Of a stretch of 64,000 nt of DNA, positions 1-8,761 are shown one piece after another. The notes under the pieces are model-generated. The model ran no database searches and was not told the origin of the DNA. It saw only the letters and a program-made list of their open reading frames with translations. The position numbers were made by a program, and so were the translations under genes. The DNA is taken from assembly GCF_016612535.1 (NCBI RefSeq), contig NZ_JAENXS010000001.1:1823501-1887500 (forward strand), written 5' to 3'. The first letter of the stretch is position 1. Each line of letters begins with the position of its first letter. The DNA is from Bradyrhizobium diazoefficiens. GTDB taxonomy: Bacteria > Pseudomonadota > Alphaproteobacteria > Rhizobiales > Xanthobacteraceae.

Positions 1-325
1 TCTCTCCGGCGGCGAACAGAAGCAGCTCGAGATCGCCCGTTCGCTGCTGCTCGAGCCAAAGCTGGTGCTGATCGACGAGCCCTCGATCGGCCTGTCGCCG
101 CTGATGGTGCAGCAGACCTTTGACATCCTGAAAGGTCTGCGCGACCGCGGCGTCACCATCCTCATGATCGAGCAGAACGCGCGCTCGGCGCTGGAGATCT
201 CGGACATCGGCATCGTGCTCGAGCTCGGCCAGACCCGCATGACCGACAGGGCGGAGCGCATCCTGAACGATCCAAGGATCGGCCAGCTCTTCCTCGGCGG
301 CGCCATGGAGGAGGGTGCGGCATGA
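1..325 (+). CDS. LivF-type ABC transporter ATP-binding protein (3' part)
   Basis: C-terminal part of a cytoplasmic ATPase subunit of a branched-chain-amino-acid-type ABC importer; the gene begins before the window. The frame opens at base 2 directly in the ABC signature LSGGEQKQ, followed by Walker B (LVLIDEP), SIGLSP, and the LMIEQNA switch typical of LivF rather than LivG. The stop overlaps the next start (ATGA at 322-325), so the ATPase is probably co-transcribed and translationally coupled with the oxidoreductase and dehydroshikimate dehydratase downstream. That context suggests import of a cyclic polyol acid such as quinate or shikimate rather than an amino acid, which is inference. The other transporter subunits would lie upstream, outside the window. 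Confidence 0.9.
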   Translation, partial: LSGGEQKQLEIARSLLLEPKLVLIDEPSIGLSPLMVQQTFDILKGLRDRGVTILMIEQNARSALEISDIGIVLELGQTRMTDRAERILNDPRIGQLFLGGAMEEGAA

Positions 326-1380
326 GCGCGCCAATGCGCATCGCAATTGCCGGCGCCGGCCTGATCGGCCGCCGCCATGTCGAATTGATCGACGCTTCGC
401 CGGATTGCGTGCTGGCCGGCATTGCAGATCCCTCCCCCGCCGCGAAAGAATTTGTGCAGAGACGCAATACGCCCTGGCATGCGGATCACCGCGAGCAGTT
501 GGCGCAGGAAAAGCCCGACGGCTTCATCATTGCCTCGCCCAACGCGCTGCATCTCCAGATGGCGCTCGACTGCGCGGAGGCCGGTGTGCCCGCACTGATC
601 GAGAAGCCGGTGACCGACACGGTCGCGGCCGCGCAGCGCCTGTGCGCGGCGATCAGGCGCAGCGGCGTGCCGATGCTGGTCGGCCATCACCGCCGGCACA
701 ATCCGATCATCAAGGCCGCGCGCGAGACTGTGGCGACCGGCAGGCTTGGCCAACTCACCGCCGTGGTCGGACTATGGCTCCTGAAGAAGCCCGATGATTA
801 CTTTGGCGTGACCTGGCGGCGCGAGCAGGGCGGCGGTCCGCTGCTCATCAACCTCATCCACGACATCGACAATCTCCGCTTCATTTGCGGCGAAATCACC
901 GAGGTGCAGGCGCTGACCTCGAACATGGTTCGCGGCTTCGCCGTCGAGGACACGGCCGCACTGCTGCTGCGTTTCGCCAATGGTGCGCTGGGGACCGCGA
1001 CCGTATCGGATGCGACACCGGCGCCGTGGAGCTGGGAGCTCGCGTCGGGCGAGAACTCCGCGTATCCAAAGCAGCATCAGCCCTGTTACATCTTTTCCGG
1101 CACCCAGGGATCACTATCCATCCCGAATATGGAGCTGTGGTCCTATGCGCAACAGCCCGGCTGGCATATGCCGCTGTCGCGCCAAACGATTGCATCGGCG
1201 GCGCTCGACCCGCTGGCCGAGCAGCTCCGGCATTTCTGCGCGGTGATTGCGGGCCGCGAGCAGCCGCTGATTTCCGCCGAAGACGCAATGGGCACGCTCG
1301 CGGTCGTCGAAGCCGTCAGCGAGGCCGCACGCACGAGCCAAAAAATATCGCCGGGCCGAATCATGGAGCAGGCAGCATGA
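322..1380 (+). CDS. Gfo/Idh/MocA family NAD(P)-dependent oxidoreductase
   Basis: Predicted cytoplasmic dehydrogenase of 352 aa, normal for the family. The N-terminal Rossmann fold shows the dinucleotide motif GAGLIG at residues 11-16, and the family EKP motif (E94-K95-P96) supplies the catalytic lysine. The C-terminal alpha/beta dimerisation domain follows. The start ATG overlaps the stop of the ABC ATPase, and its own stop overlaps the start of the dehydroshikimate dehydratase (ATGA at 1377-1380). In this setting it could oxidise a quinate/shikimate-type alcohol or a related inositol-like sugar; the sequence alone does not fix the substrate. Confidence 0.88.
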   Translation: MSAPMRIAIAGAGLIGRRHVELIDASPDCVLAGIADPSPAAKEFVQRRNTPWHADHREQLAQEKPDGFIIASPNALHLQMALDCAEAGVPALIEKPVTDTVAAAQRLCAAIRRSGVPMLVGHHRRHNPIIKAARETVATGRLGQLTAVVGLWLLKKPDDYFGVTWRREQGGGPLLINLIHDIDNLRFICGEITEVQALTSNMVRGFAVEDTAALLLRFANGALGTATVSDATPAPWSWELASGENSAYPKQHQPCYIFSGTQGSLSIPNMELWSYAQQPGWHMPLSRQTIASAALDPLAEQLRHFCAVIAGREQPLISAEDAMGTLAVVEAVSEAARTSQKISPGRIMEQAA

Positions 1381-3248
1381 ACAAGCGCTCGATCGCGACC
1401 GTTTCCCTCTCAGGGGCCCTCGACGAAAAGCTCCGCGCCATCGCAGCCGCCGGCTTCGAAGCGGTCGAGATTTTCGAGAACGATTTGCTGTCGTTCGGCG
1501 CGGGTCCACGTGACATCGCAAAACTCTGTAAGGATCTCGGTCTCGAGATCTGCGCGTTCCAGCCGTTTCGTGATTTCGAGGGCATGCCGGAGCCGCAGCG
1601 TTTGCGCAACTTTGCCCGCGCCGAGCGCAAGTTCGACCTGATGCAGGAGCTCGGCACCGATCTGCTGCTGATCTGCTCCAACGTCTCCCCTCACTCGCTC
1701 GGCGGCATCGACCGCGCCGCGGATGATTTTCGCGAGCTCGGCGATCGCGCGACCAGGCGCGGCTTGCGGGTCGGCTACGAGGCGTTGGCCTGGGGTCGGC
1801 ATGTCAACGACTACCGCGATGCCTGGGAGATCGTGCGCCGCGCCGATCATCCCGCGATCGGGGTGATCCTCGACAGTTTTCACGCACTCGCGCCCGGCTT
1901 CCCGGTCCGCGCCATGGCCTCGATCCCCGGCGACAAGATTTTTCTGGTGCAGCTTGCCGACGCACCAAAGCTCGAACTCGACATCCTGTCGTGGAGCCGG
2001 CACTTCCGCTCCTTCCCCGGCCAGGGCGATCTGCCGGTCGGCGAATTCATGCAGGCGATTGCCGCGACCGGCTATTCCGGTCCATGGTCGCTGGAGATCT
2101 TCAACGACCAGTTCCGCGCCGGCTCGGCGGCGCAGACCGCGGTCGACGGCCTGCGCTCGCTGATCCTGTTACAGGACCAGCTCGCACCGGACTGGCCGAA
2201 TCTCGTCGGCGGGCCGCTGGCGCCGAAGGCCAGGAGCAGCGGCACGGGCTTCATCGAGTTCGCCGTCAACGAGACCAAGGCCGGCGAGCTCGCGCATCTG
2301 TTTTCACAGCTCGGCTTCCGCAGAAGCGGCAAGCACCGCAGCAAGGCTGTGGAGCGCTGGTCGCAGGGCAAGGTCGAACTCGTGATCAATTGCGAGACCG
2401 ACGGCTTTGCGCATTCGCATTACGTCACGCACGGTCCCGGCGTCTGCGCCATCGCGCTCGACGTCGACAATGCCGGCCTCGCCATGCAGCGGGCCGAAAC
2501 GCTGAAGGCGCGCACCTTCTACCAGCCGGTCGGTCCGGGCGAGCTGGAGATCCCCGCGATCCACGGCGTCGGCGGCAGTCTTCTCTATTTCCTCGACCGG
2601 GCCGGCCAGAACTGGGATACGGATTTCGCGCCTGTTGCGACCGATGCAAGCGCGGATGCGCTGCTCGCGGTCGATCACATCGCGCAGTCGATGCCCTATG
2701 ATGAGATGCTGTCCTGGCTGTTGTTCTACACCGGCATCCTCGACCTCACCCGCCTGCCGCAGATGGAGATCGCCGACCCCCGAGGCCTCGTGCAGAGTCA
2801 GGCCGTCATCAACGCCGACCAGAGCCTGCGCTTCGTTCTCAACGGCTCCTCGGCCAACCGCACGCTGCCAGCGCGCTTCATCTCGGAGTTCTTTGGCTCG
2901 GGCGTGCAGCACGTTGCATTCGCGTGCAACGACATCTTTGCCACCGTCGCCGCGATGCGCGCCCGCGGCGCGGATTTTCTCGACATCCCTGACAACTACT
3001 ACGACGACATCGAAGCCAAATACGACCTTGCGCCCGAAATGATGGCAAAACTCCGCACCAACCACATCCTCTACGACCGCGAGGGCGACGGCGAGTTCTT
3101 CCAAGTCTATACCCACATTTTTGATGAGCGTTTCTTCTTCGAAATCGTGGAGAGACGGAGCTACCAGGGATTTGGTGCGGCGAATGCCGGGATCAGGCTC
3201 GCGGCGCAGGCGCGCGAAGTGCGCCCCGCGAGTATGCCGCGGGTTTAG
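1377..3248 (+). CDS. quiC: 3-dehydroshikimate dehydratase, fused TIM-barrel/HPPD-like type
   Basis: Predicted to convert 3-dehydroshikimate to protocatechuate, feeding quinate/shikimate into the beta-ketoadipate pathway. The 623-aa protein has a sugar-phosphate-isomerase-like TIM barrel (about 1-280) with the expected divalent-metal ligands: E135 in GYEALAWG, D166 in VILDSFH, Q192, and E240 in SLEIF. A two-VOC domain resembling 4-hydroxyphenylpyruvate dioxygenase follows (about 290-600), and appears to keep its own His/His/Glu set (VDHIAQ, VQHVAFA, FFFEIVERR). This architecture is that of QuiC1-type enzymes. The open frame extends upstream to 885 inside the oxidoreductase gene, but the ATGA overlap at 1377 and the family N-terminus fix the start. 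Confidence 0.88.
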   Translation: MNKRSIATVSLSGALDEKLRAIAAAGFEAVEIFENDLLSFGAGPRDIAKLCKDLGLEICAFQPFRDFEGMPEPQRLRNFARAERKFDLMQELGTDLLLICSNVSPHSLGGIDRAADDFRELGDRATRRGLRVGYEALAWGRHVNDYRDAWEIVRRADHPAIGVILDSFHALAPGFPVRAMASIPGDKIFLVQLADAPKLELDILSWSRHFRSFPGQGDLPVGEFMQAIAATGYSGPWSLEIFNDQFRAGSAAQTAVDGLRSLILLQDQLAPDWPNLVGGPLAPKARSSGTGFIEFAVNETKAGELAHLFSQLGFRRSGKHRSKAVERWSQGKVELVINCETDGFAHSHYVTHGPGVCAIALDVDNAGLAMQRAETLKARTFYQPVGPGELEIPAIHGVGGSLLYFLDRAGQNWDTDFAPVATDASADALLAVDHIAQSMPYDEMLSWLLFYTGILDLTRLPQMEIADPRGLVQSQAVINADQSLRFVLNGSSANRTLPARFISEFFGSGVQHVAFACNDIFATVAAMRARGADFLDIPDNYYDDIEAKYDLAPEMMAKLRTNHILYDREGDGEFFQVYTHIFDERFFFEIVERRSYQGFGAANAGIRLAAQAREVRPASMPRV

Positions 3249-3251
3249 GCA

Positions 3252-3400
3252 CCTCTTCACCTCGACCCGCTTGCGGGCAGAGGTCGATCGCACAGCGATC
3301 GGGGGAGGGGCCCTCCGCGAATCCAACTCTCACCGTGATTGCGGAAGCAGCCCCTCACCCTAACCTCTCCTCGTAAGAACGGGGAGAGGGAGAGGAGAGA
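3252..3400. repeat. degenerate GC-rich palindromic repeat between convergent genes (family B)
   Basis: The gap between the converging dehydratase and binding-protein genes holds hairpin-forming arms, for example CGCTTGCGGGCAGAGG and the self-complementary CGATCGCACAGCGATCG, then CCTCTCC...GGGGAGAGG near 3364-3392. It resembles the two-hairpin element at 20778, 26189 and 39840 but is more decayed. Its position suggests it serves as a bidirectional terminator. Confidence 0.6.
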
Positions 3401-3402
3401 GC

Positions 3403-4575
3403 TCACTTCATCGGGCATTTGTCGTGGAATCGATCCTGGTCATCAGTGACGATGGTGGCAACGGTCTTCAGCGAAAGCTCGCCCCCGGCGCCCTTCACCA
3501 CGTCCTGCAGATAGAAGTTCTGGATCGGGATGTGGTTGTTGCCGTATTTGAACGAGCCACGCAGCGACTTGAAGTTGGCCTTCTCCATCTCGGCCTTCAT
3601 CGCATCTTTCTTGCTGGTGTCGCCCTTCACAGCGACCACGGCGCTGTTGATGAGCTGGGCCGCGTCATAGGCTTGTGCGCCGTAATAGGTCGGACGGAGC
3701 CCGGTGTACTTCTTGCGATAGTCTGCGACAAAGCGCTTGTTCTGCTCGTTGGGGAGATCGTTGACCCATTCCTGCGCGCCGGGTACCCCGAGTGCGTTCT
3801 CCTTCTGGAGCGGCAGCGACAGCTCGTCGACGGTGAAAGCCGTATAGAGCGGCATCGTGCTCTTCAGGCCGGCCTGCGCATATTGGTTGAGGAACTGCAC
3901 GCCGGCCGCACCGGGATAGAACACGAAGATCGACTCGGCGCCCGAAGCGCGCGCCTTGGAGAGCTCGGCGGAGAAGTCGAGCTGGCTCGGCCAGACCGTA
4001 TATTCCTCGCCCTTGATCTCGCCCTTGAACGTGCTCTTGACGCCCGCGAGCATGTCCTTGCCGGCGGCATAGTTCGGGCCGATCAGGAACACGCTTTTGA
4101 CGGCGTTCGCGTTCATGTAGAGGCCCACGGCGGCCGGCGTCTGGTCGTTCTGCCACGAGGTCGAGAACACGTATGGCGAGCAGAGTTCGCCCGCGAGCTG
4201 CGACGGGCCGGCATTGGCCGAGATCAGGAAGGTCTGCGAATCCACCGCGGTCTTGAGCGAAGCCAGCAGCACGTTCGACCAGATGTAGCCGACGATGAAG
4301 TCGACATGATCGGACTGCACCAGCTTCTCGGTCTTCTGCTTACCGACATCTGGCTTCTGGCCATCATCCTCGTAGATCACCTCGACCGGCTTGCCATCCA
4401 TCTTGCGGCCCATGTGGTCGAGCGCGAGCTCGAAGGAGTTACGCATGTCGTTGCCGATCACGGCGGTCGGGCCGCTGAAAGTCGAGACGAAACCGATCTT
4501 GATGGTGTCGCCGGCGAATGCCGGGCTTGCCAGCGCAAGCGCAGCCGCGCCCGCCAGCCAGAATGCCGTCCTCAT
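3403..4575 (-). CDS. branched-chain-type ABC transporter substrate-binding protein
   Basis: Periplasmic binding protein of about 390 aa in the Leu/Ile/Val-binding (type I periplasmic binding protein) family. A short hydrophobic signal peptide ends at SPAFA-GD, and the mature protein begins IKIGFVSTFSGPTAVIG as in this family. A GTG at 4581 is possible, but ATG at 4575 has the better spacing from GGAGG. In Bradyrhizobium-type genomes these proteins often bind aromatic or alicyclic acids rather than amino acids. The neighbouring dehydroshikimate dehydratase and CYP199A genes favour such a ligand, but this is inference. No permease gene adjoins it, so it may work with the transporter whose ATPase ends at 325. 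Confidence 0.88.
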   Translation of the reverse strand: MRTAFWLAGAAALALASPAFAGDTIKIGFVSTFSGPTAVIGNDMRNSFELALDHMGRKMDGKPVEVIYEDDGQKPDVGKQKTEKLVQSDHVDFIVGYIWSNVLLASLKTAVDSQTFLISANAGPSQLAGELCSPYVFSTSWQNDQTPAAVGLYMNANAVKSVFLIGPNYAAGKDMLAGVKSTFKGEIKGEEYTVWPSQLDFSAELSKARASGAESIFVFYPGAAGVQFLNQYAQAGLKSTMPLYTAFTVDELSLPLQKENALGVPGAQEWVNDLPNEQNKRFVADYRKKYTGLRPTYYGAQAYDAAQLINSAVVAVKGDTSKKDAMKAEMEKANFKSLRGSFKYGNNHIPIQNFYLQDVVKGAGGELSLKTVATIVTDDQDRFHDKCPMK

Positions 4576-4888
4576 AACCACTCCCCTCCGTATTATTGAT
4601 CCCGGAAACGGGGTGATCGCCGCCCGGGGCCTGTCTCTATTGAACGCAAAATCTGTCGAGCCGCCAATGGCTCAGCACCTGCCCCTGCACCATATTTCGC
4701 CTCAATCGGGCATGGCAAGAAATATAATTCTACTTACTTCGACCAAGGACTGGTCCAAGGCTGCGGCGCTTTCTTTCGGAGACTGTCGATACGCCCAGCC
4801 TATTCCGTCATTGATGACGGCTATTGGACCGCGGCGCCCAATCCGCACTTAAATGAAGGATAGCAGCAGCAAGATTCGAGGGTGCATC
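4576..4888. other. divergent intergenic region, about 310 bases
   Basis: The region separates the divergent binding-protein and NADH-dehydrogenase genes. It contains an AT-rich stretch around 4710-4740, a direct duplication of CCAAGG around GGACTGGT (about 4742-4762), and the palindrome at 4805-4820 listed separately. No small ORF with a credible ribosome site was seen. Confidence 0.6.
4805..4820. promoter_or_regulatory. perfect inverted repeat upstream of ndh, possible operator
   Basis: CCGTCAT-TG-ATGACGG has two perfect 7-base half sites and lies about 70 bases before the chosen ndh start. There is no T-run, so a terminator is unlikely. A dimeric repressor site is the simplest reading; the binding protein is unknown. 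Confidence 0.4.
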
Positions 4889-6154
4889 ATGGCCGCAACT
4901 CCCCATCGCGTCGTCATCGTCGGCGCCGGCTTCGGCGGGCTGGAGACGACCTACCGGCTCGCAGGCAGCCCGGTCGAGATCACGCTGATCGACCGCCGCA
5001 ACCATCATCTGTTTCAGCCGCTGCTCTACCAGGTCGCGACCGCCTCGCTTGCGACCAGCGAGATCGCCTGGCCGGTGCGTCATCTCATGCGCGACCGGCG
5101 CGAGGTGACGACGCTGTTTGCGAACGTCAGTGGCGTGGACGCGGAGAAGCGTCGGGTGCTGCTCGATGACGGCAGCGAGGTACCCTACGACACGCTCGTA
5201 CTTGCGACAGGGGTCCGCCACGCCTATTTCGGCCATGACGAATGGGAGCAGTTCGCGCCTGGACTGAAAACGCTGGAGGATGCGACCACATTGCGGCGCC
5301 ATATCCTGGTGGCGTTCGAACGCGCCGAGCGTGAGACCGATCCAGCGCGGCGCGCGGCACGGCTCACCTTCGTCATCATCGGCGCTGGACCAACCGGTGT
5401 CGAACTAGCCGGCACCATTATAGAGCTGGCGCGGCACACGCTGCAGCCGGACTTCCGCAACATCGACACCACGAAGGCGCGCGTCGTGTTGATCGAGGCG
5501 GGGCCGCGCGTGCTCGCCGGTTTCGCCGACGATCTCTCCGCCTATGCGCAGGCCTCGCTCGAAAAAATCGGCGTCGAGGTCGTGCTGGGCCAGCCCGTGA
5601 CCGAGGTCGATCGCGACGGCGTCGTCTATGGCGGACAGCGGCTGAACGCGAAAACCATGATCTGGGCCGCTGGCGTGCGCGCCTCACCCGCCGCCGAATG
5701 GCTGGGCGCGCCGGCCGATCGCGCCGGGCGCGTGCAGGTCGAGGCCGATCTCACCATTCCGGGCCATCCCGAGATCTTTGCGATCGGCGACACCGTGACG
5801 ATCAACGCCTGGGACGGCAAGCCGGTGCCCGGCATCGCGCCGGCCGCGAAGCAGCAGGGCCGCCATGTCGCCGAGACGATCAAGGCCCGCTTGCGCGGCG
5901 CGGCGACGGCCCCGTTCCGCTACAAACATTCCGGCAGCCTCGCCCAGATCGGCAAGGGGCTGGCCGTCATCGATTTCGGCCGGATCAAACTGCGCGGCAC
6001 CATCGCGTGGTGGATCTGGGGCATCGCCCATATCTACTTCCTGATCGGTCTCCGGCACCGCCTCAGCGTCGCGCTCAGTTGGCTCTGGATCTACGCCCGC
6101 GACCAGCGCGCGGCACGGCTGATCACGCAGGGCTCAAGCAAGGTGGTGGGGTAG
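4889..6154 (+). CDS. ndh: type II NADH dehydrogenase (NDH-2-like flavoprotein)
   Basis: Single-subunit, non-proton-pumping NADH:quinone oxidoreductase of about 421 aa, expected on the inner face of the membrane. The FAD-binding GxGxxG is VIVGAGFGGLE near the N-terminus. The NAD-binding Rossmann motif is FVIIGAGPTGVELAG, and a second FAD contact is IFAIGDTV. A C-terminal hydrophobic stretch (IAWWIWGIAHIYFLIGL) fits the membrane-anchoring region of NDH-2. An upstream ATG at 4853 is in frame, but the 4889 ATG has GAGG at a normal distance and begins directly at the conserved N-terminus. It stands alone between divergent and convergent neighbours and has its own palindrome upstream. Confidence 0.9.
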   Translation: MAATPHRVVIVGAGFGGLETTYRLAGSPVEITLIDRRNHHLFQPLLYQVATASLATSEIAWPVRHLMRDRREVTTLFANVSGVDAEKRRVLLDDGSEVPYDTLVLATGVRHAYFGHDEWEQFAPGLKTLEDATTLRRHILVAFERAERETDPARRAARLTFVIIGAGPTGVELAGTIIELARHTLQPDFRNIDTTKARVVLIEAGPRVLAGFADDLSAYAQASLEKIGVEVVLGQPVTEVDRDGVVYGGQRLNAKTMIWAAGVRASPAAEWLGAPADRAGRVQVEADLTIPGHPEIFAIGDTVTINAWDGKPVPGIAPAAKQQGRHVAETIKARLRGAATAPFRYKHSGSLAQIGKGLAVIDFGRIKLRGTIAWWIWGIAHIYFLIGLRHRLSVALSWLWIYARDQRAARLITQGSSKVVG

Positions 6155-6225
6155 CGCGGCTTCTTTTTACCGATCCCTGGAGGGCCCCTCCAGGGGAGGG
6201 TGAAGAAGCGCCCGCAGCTACATCG

Positions 6226-7437
6226 CTACTTCACCAGCTCGCACCCGCCCTCCGCCATCGGACGGAACGCCTGCTCCGCCGGGATGGTCGAAACCAGCTT
6301 GTAATAGTCATATGGATATTTCGATTCCTCCGGCTTCTTCACCTCGAACAGATACATCGGATGCACAACGCGCCCATCCTGACGGATCGCGGTGTCACCG
6401 AATAGCTTGTCCCTGCCTTTGAACTTCTTCATCTCCGGTACGACGTCCTTGGCGTTGTCGCTGCCTGTGACCGCGACCGCGTTGAGATAAGCGAGCGTGG
6501 AGGCATAGACGCCGGCCTGGTTGCCACTCGGCATCTTGCCGTTCATACCGGGCCGCGCGGCGAAGCGCTTGGCGAAGGCGCGGGTGTCGTCGTTCATATC
6601 CCAGTAAAAGGCTTCCATGAGCTGGAGGCCCTGCGCGACCTTCAACCCCATGCCGTGCACGTCGTTGATGAAGAGCAGGAACGCGACGAGCTTCTGGCCG
6701 CCCTGCTGGATGCCGAACTCGACCGCCTGCTTCACGGCATTGATGGTGTCGCCGCCGGCATTCGCCAGCCCGATCACCTGCGCCTTCGAGCCCTGCGCCT
6801 GCAACAGGAACGAGGCGAAGTCGGAGGTGCCGAGCGGATGCTTCGAGGAGCCGAGCACCTTGCCGTCGTGCCCCTCGATATATTTCTGCGCCTCCGCCTC
6901 GATGCCCTTGCCGAGCGCGTAGTCGACCGTGAGGAAATACCAGTCCTTGCCGCCGCGCGACATCATCGCAGCCGCCGTGGTGTTTCCGGTCGCCCAGGTG
7001 TCGTTGACCCATTGGATGGTGTTGGGCGAGCAGGCCTTGCCGGTGAGATCGGCGCTCGCGGTCGATGATGCGAGGTACGTCATGCGGCTGCCGCGCAACA
7101 GCGTGTTGATGGAGAGTCCGACCGCCGAATTCGGCACGTCGACGATGGCATCGACGCCTTCGACATCAAGCCATTTGCGGGCGATGGCACTGCCGACATC
7201 GGCCTTGTTCTGGTGGTCGGCATAGACGACCTCGACCTTGATGCCCTTAGCTCCGCCGTTGAAATCCTCCGCCGCCATGCGCGCGGCTTCGACCGAGCCC
7301 ATGCCGTTGGTATCCTGGAAAATTCCGGAAATGTCGTTGAGCACGCCGACGCGAACGATATTGTCCGATATCTCGGCGCTCGCCGCGCCGCTCATAAGGC
7401 TCGCAGCCAGTACGAGCGGCCACTTCAGATACTTCAT
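6226..7437 (-). CDS. branched-chain-type ABC substrate-binding protein, P450-linked
   Basis: Periplasmic ligand-binding protein of 403 aa with a signal peptide (MKYLKWPLVLAASLMSGAASA). The mature start ISDNIVRVGVLNDISG is typical of the urea/amide and branched-chain receptor family. The open frame runs further upstream, but ATG at 7437 follows a strong GGGAGGGAACG site. It begins 32 bases after the CYP199A stop on the same strand, so the two are very probably one operon. This suggests it captures an aromatic carboxylate for the P450 pathway, like the CouP-type receptors of Rhodopseudomonas; the ligand is inferred. Confidence 0.88.
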   Translation of the reverse strand: MKYLKWPLVLAASLMSGAASAEISDNIVRVGVLNDISGIFQDTNGMGSVEAARMAAEDFNGGAKGIKVEVVYADHQNKADVGSAIARKWLDVEGVDAIVDVPNSAVGLSINTLLRGSRMTYLASSTASADLTGKACSPNTIQWVNDTWATGNTTAAAMMSRGGKDWYFLTVDYALGKGIEAEAQKYIEGHDGKVLGSSKHPLGTSDFASFLLQAQGSKAQVIGLANAGGDTINAVKQAVEFGIQQGGQKLVAFLLFINDVHGMGLKVAQGLQLMEAFYWDMNDDTRAFAKRFAARPGMNGKMPSGNQAGVYASTLAYLNAVAVTGSDNAKDVVPEMKKFKGRDKLFGDTAIRQDGRVVHPMYLFEVKKPEESKYPYDYYKLVSTIPAEQAFRPMAEGGCELVK

Positions 7438-7469
7438 CGTTCCCTCCCCTGTTTGATTTGCCGTCGCGG

Positions 7470-8678
7470 TCAGGCCGGCGTGATGGCGACCGGCAGGCTG
7501 TCGAGCCCGCGCAGCGTGTTGTTGAAGCGGCGGCGCGGCTCGCCCGTGATCTCGATCGTGGCGACACGACGCGCCAGCGCCGTGAGCATCGTCTCGCCCT
7601 CGAGTCGCGCAACGAGCTGCCCGACGCACATGTGGATGCCCGAGCCATAGCCTACATGGCCGGACGTGCGGCGGGTGATGTCATAACTATCGGGCTTGTC
7701 CCAGCGTCGCGGATCGCGATTGGCGGCAGCAAGAAACATCAGCACTTTCTCGCCCTCGCCGATGGTCGCGCCGGACAGCTCGACATCGCGCGTGGTGGTG
7801 CGAAAGAAGGTCTGCACCGGGCTTTCGAAGCGCACGGCTTCTTCGAAGGCGTTGCGCGCAAGCGTGAGATCGCCGCGGAGGCGCTGCCACTGGTCGGGGA
7901 AGCGGGCGAGGCAATAGAGGGCCGCGCCGACGCCGTTGACGGTGGTGTCGAGGCCGGCCGAGAGCAGTGAGCGCACCAGCAGCGGCGCTTCCGTGGCCGT
8001 GATTGCGCCCTCATCGACATGGGCGTGAATGCAAGCGCCAATGCCGCCGGGCGTGAGATTATCGCGCTGACACTGGTCGGTGACGTAGGCCTGATGCGGA
8101 GCCGAGCGCTCGATGGCGTCCTGCCGCAACTGATTCGGCGGCCCAAAGGCATTGAAGACCACACTCGCATAGGGAATGAGGTGCTCGCGGCCCTCCGGCT
8201 TCAACCCGAGCGCATCCGGAAAGATCGAGAGCGGATAGGCCTCGGCGAGGTCCGCGATGGCATCGAAGCTGCGCTTCTCGATGAGCATGTCAACCCGCTC
8301 CTCGGCCGCTGCTTCAAAGCGGTCGCGAAGCCCCTTCATCACAGTCGGCGACAGCACCTTCGACAAAACGGCGCGGGTGCGGGTGTGTTCAGGCGGATCG
8401 GCCTCGAGGATCAGGCTCTGCGGCCGCCACGGCGTCTCTTTCTTGAAATCGGACAGACCGGCGCCGCGGCTGGAGCAGAAGGTCATGGGGTCGTTCAGCA
8501 CGGCATGAACCTCGGCATGCCGGGCCACGCCGTAGACGTTCCATTTGTCGAGATAGACCACCGGCCCTGTCTCCCGCAGCAGCTCATGCGTGGGATAGGG
8601 GTCGGCAAAAAAGTTCATCGCGAAGGGATCGACGTCGAGATGCGGGACGCCGGTCGCTGAGGAATCGGGTGCGCTCAT
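7470..8678 (-). CDS. cytochrome P450, CYP199A-like (para-substituted benzoate oxidase)
   Basis: Soluble haem monooxygenase of 402 aa, closely resembling CYP199A2/A4 along its whole length as I recall those sequences. Those enzymes oxidatively demethylate 4-methoxybenzoate and related para-substituted benzoates. Visible features are the I-helix AGLDTT (residues 241-246), the ExxR pair E280/R283, and the haem loop GYGSGIHMCVG with C351 as thiolate ligand. R85 and S88 in WRPQSL match positions that hold the benzoate carboxylate in CYP199A4. The gene is divergent from a MarR regulator and leads an operon with a binding protein. No [2Fe-2S] ferredoxin or reductase gene adjoins it, so electron transfer must come from elsewhere. 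Confidence 0.92.
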   Translation of the reverse strand: MSAPDSSATGVPHLDVDPFAMNFFADPYPTHELLRETGPVVYLDKWNVYGVARHAEVHAVLNDPMTFCSSRGAGLSDFKKETPWRPQSLILEADPPEHTRTRAVLSKVLSPTVMKGLRDRFEAAAEERVDMLIEKRSFDAIADLAEAYPLSIFPDALGLKPEGREHLIPYASVVFNAFGPPNQLRQDAIERSAPHQAYVTDQCQRDNLTPGGIGACIHAHVDEGAITATEAPLLVRSLLSAGLDTTVNGVGAALYCLARFPDQWQRLRGDLTLARNAFEEAVRFESPVQTFFRTTTRDVELSGATIGEGEKVLMFLAAANRDPRRWDKPDSYDITRRTSGHVGYGSGIHMCVGQLVARLEGETMLTALARRVATIEITGEPRRRFNNTLRGLDSLPVAITPA

Positions 8679-8761
8679 TGAAGTCCTCCCTCATTTTGAT
8701 CTTGTGAAAGGGTGGCGCATGCCCTTAGGTCTGCAGGCACGCCGCGAGTCAGACACCCGAT
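8679..8761. promoter_or_regulatory. divergent P450 / MarR promoter region
   Basis: This 83-base gap must hold both divergent promoters and probably the MarR operator. It shows only weak symmetry: AAGGG...CCCTT around 8707-8727, and GTCTG...CAGAC around 8729-8755. Neither is strong enough to name as the operator with confidence. Confidence 0.35.

Noticed and set aside
885-1376. Long upstream extension of the dehydroshikimate dehydratase frame
   Set aside because: It lies wholly inside the Gfo/Idh gene in another frame; the ATGA overlap and family N-terminus put the start at 1377.
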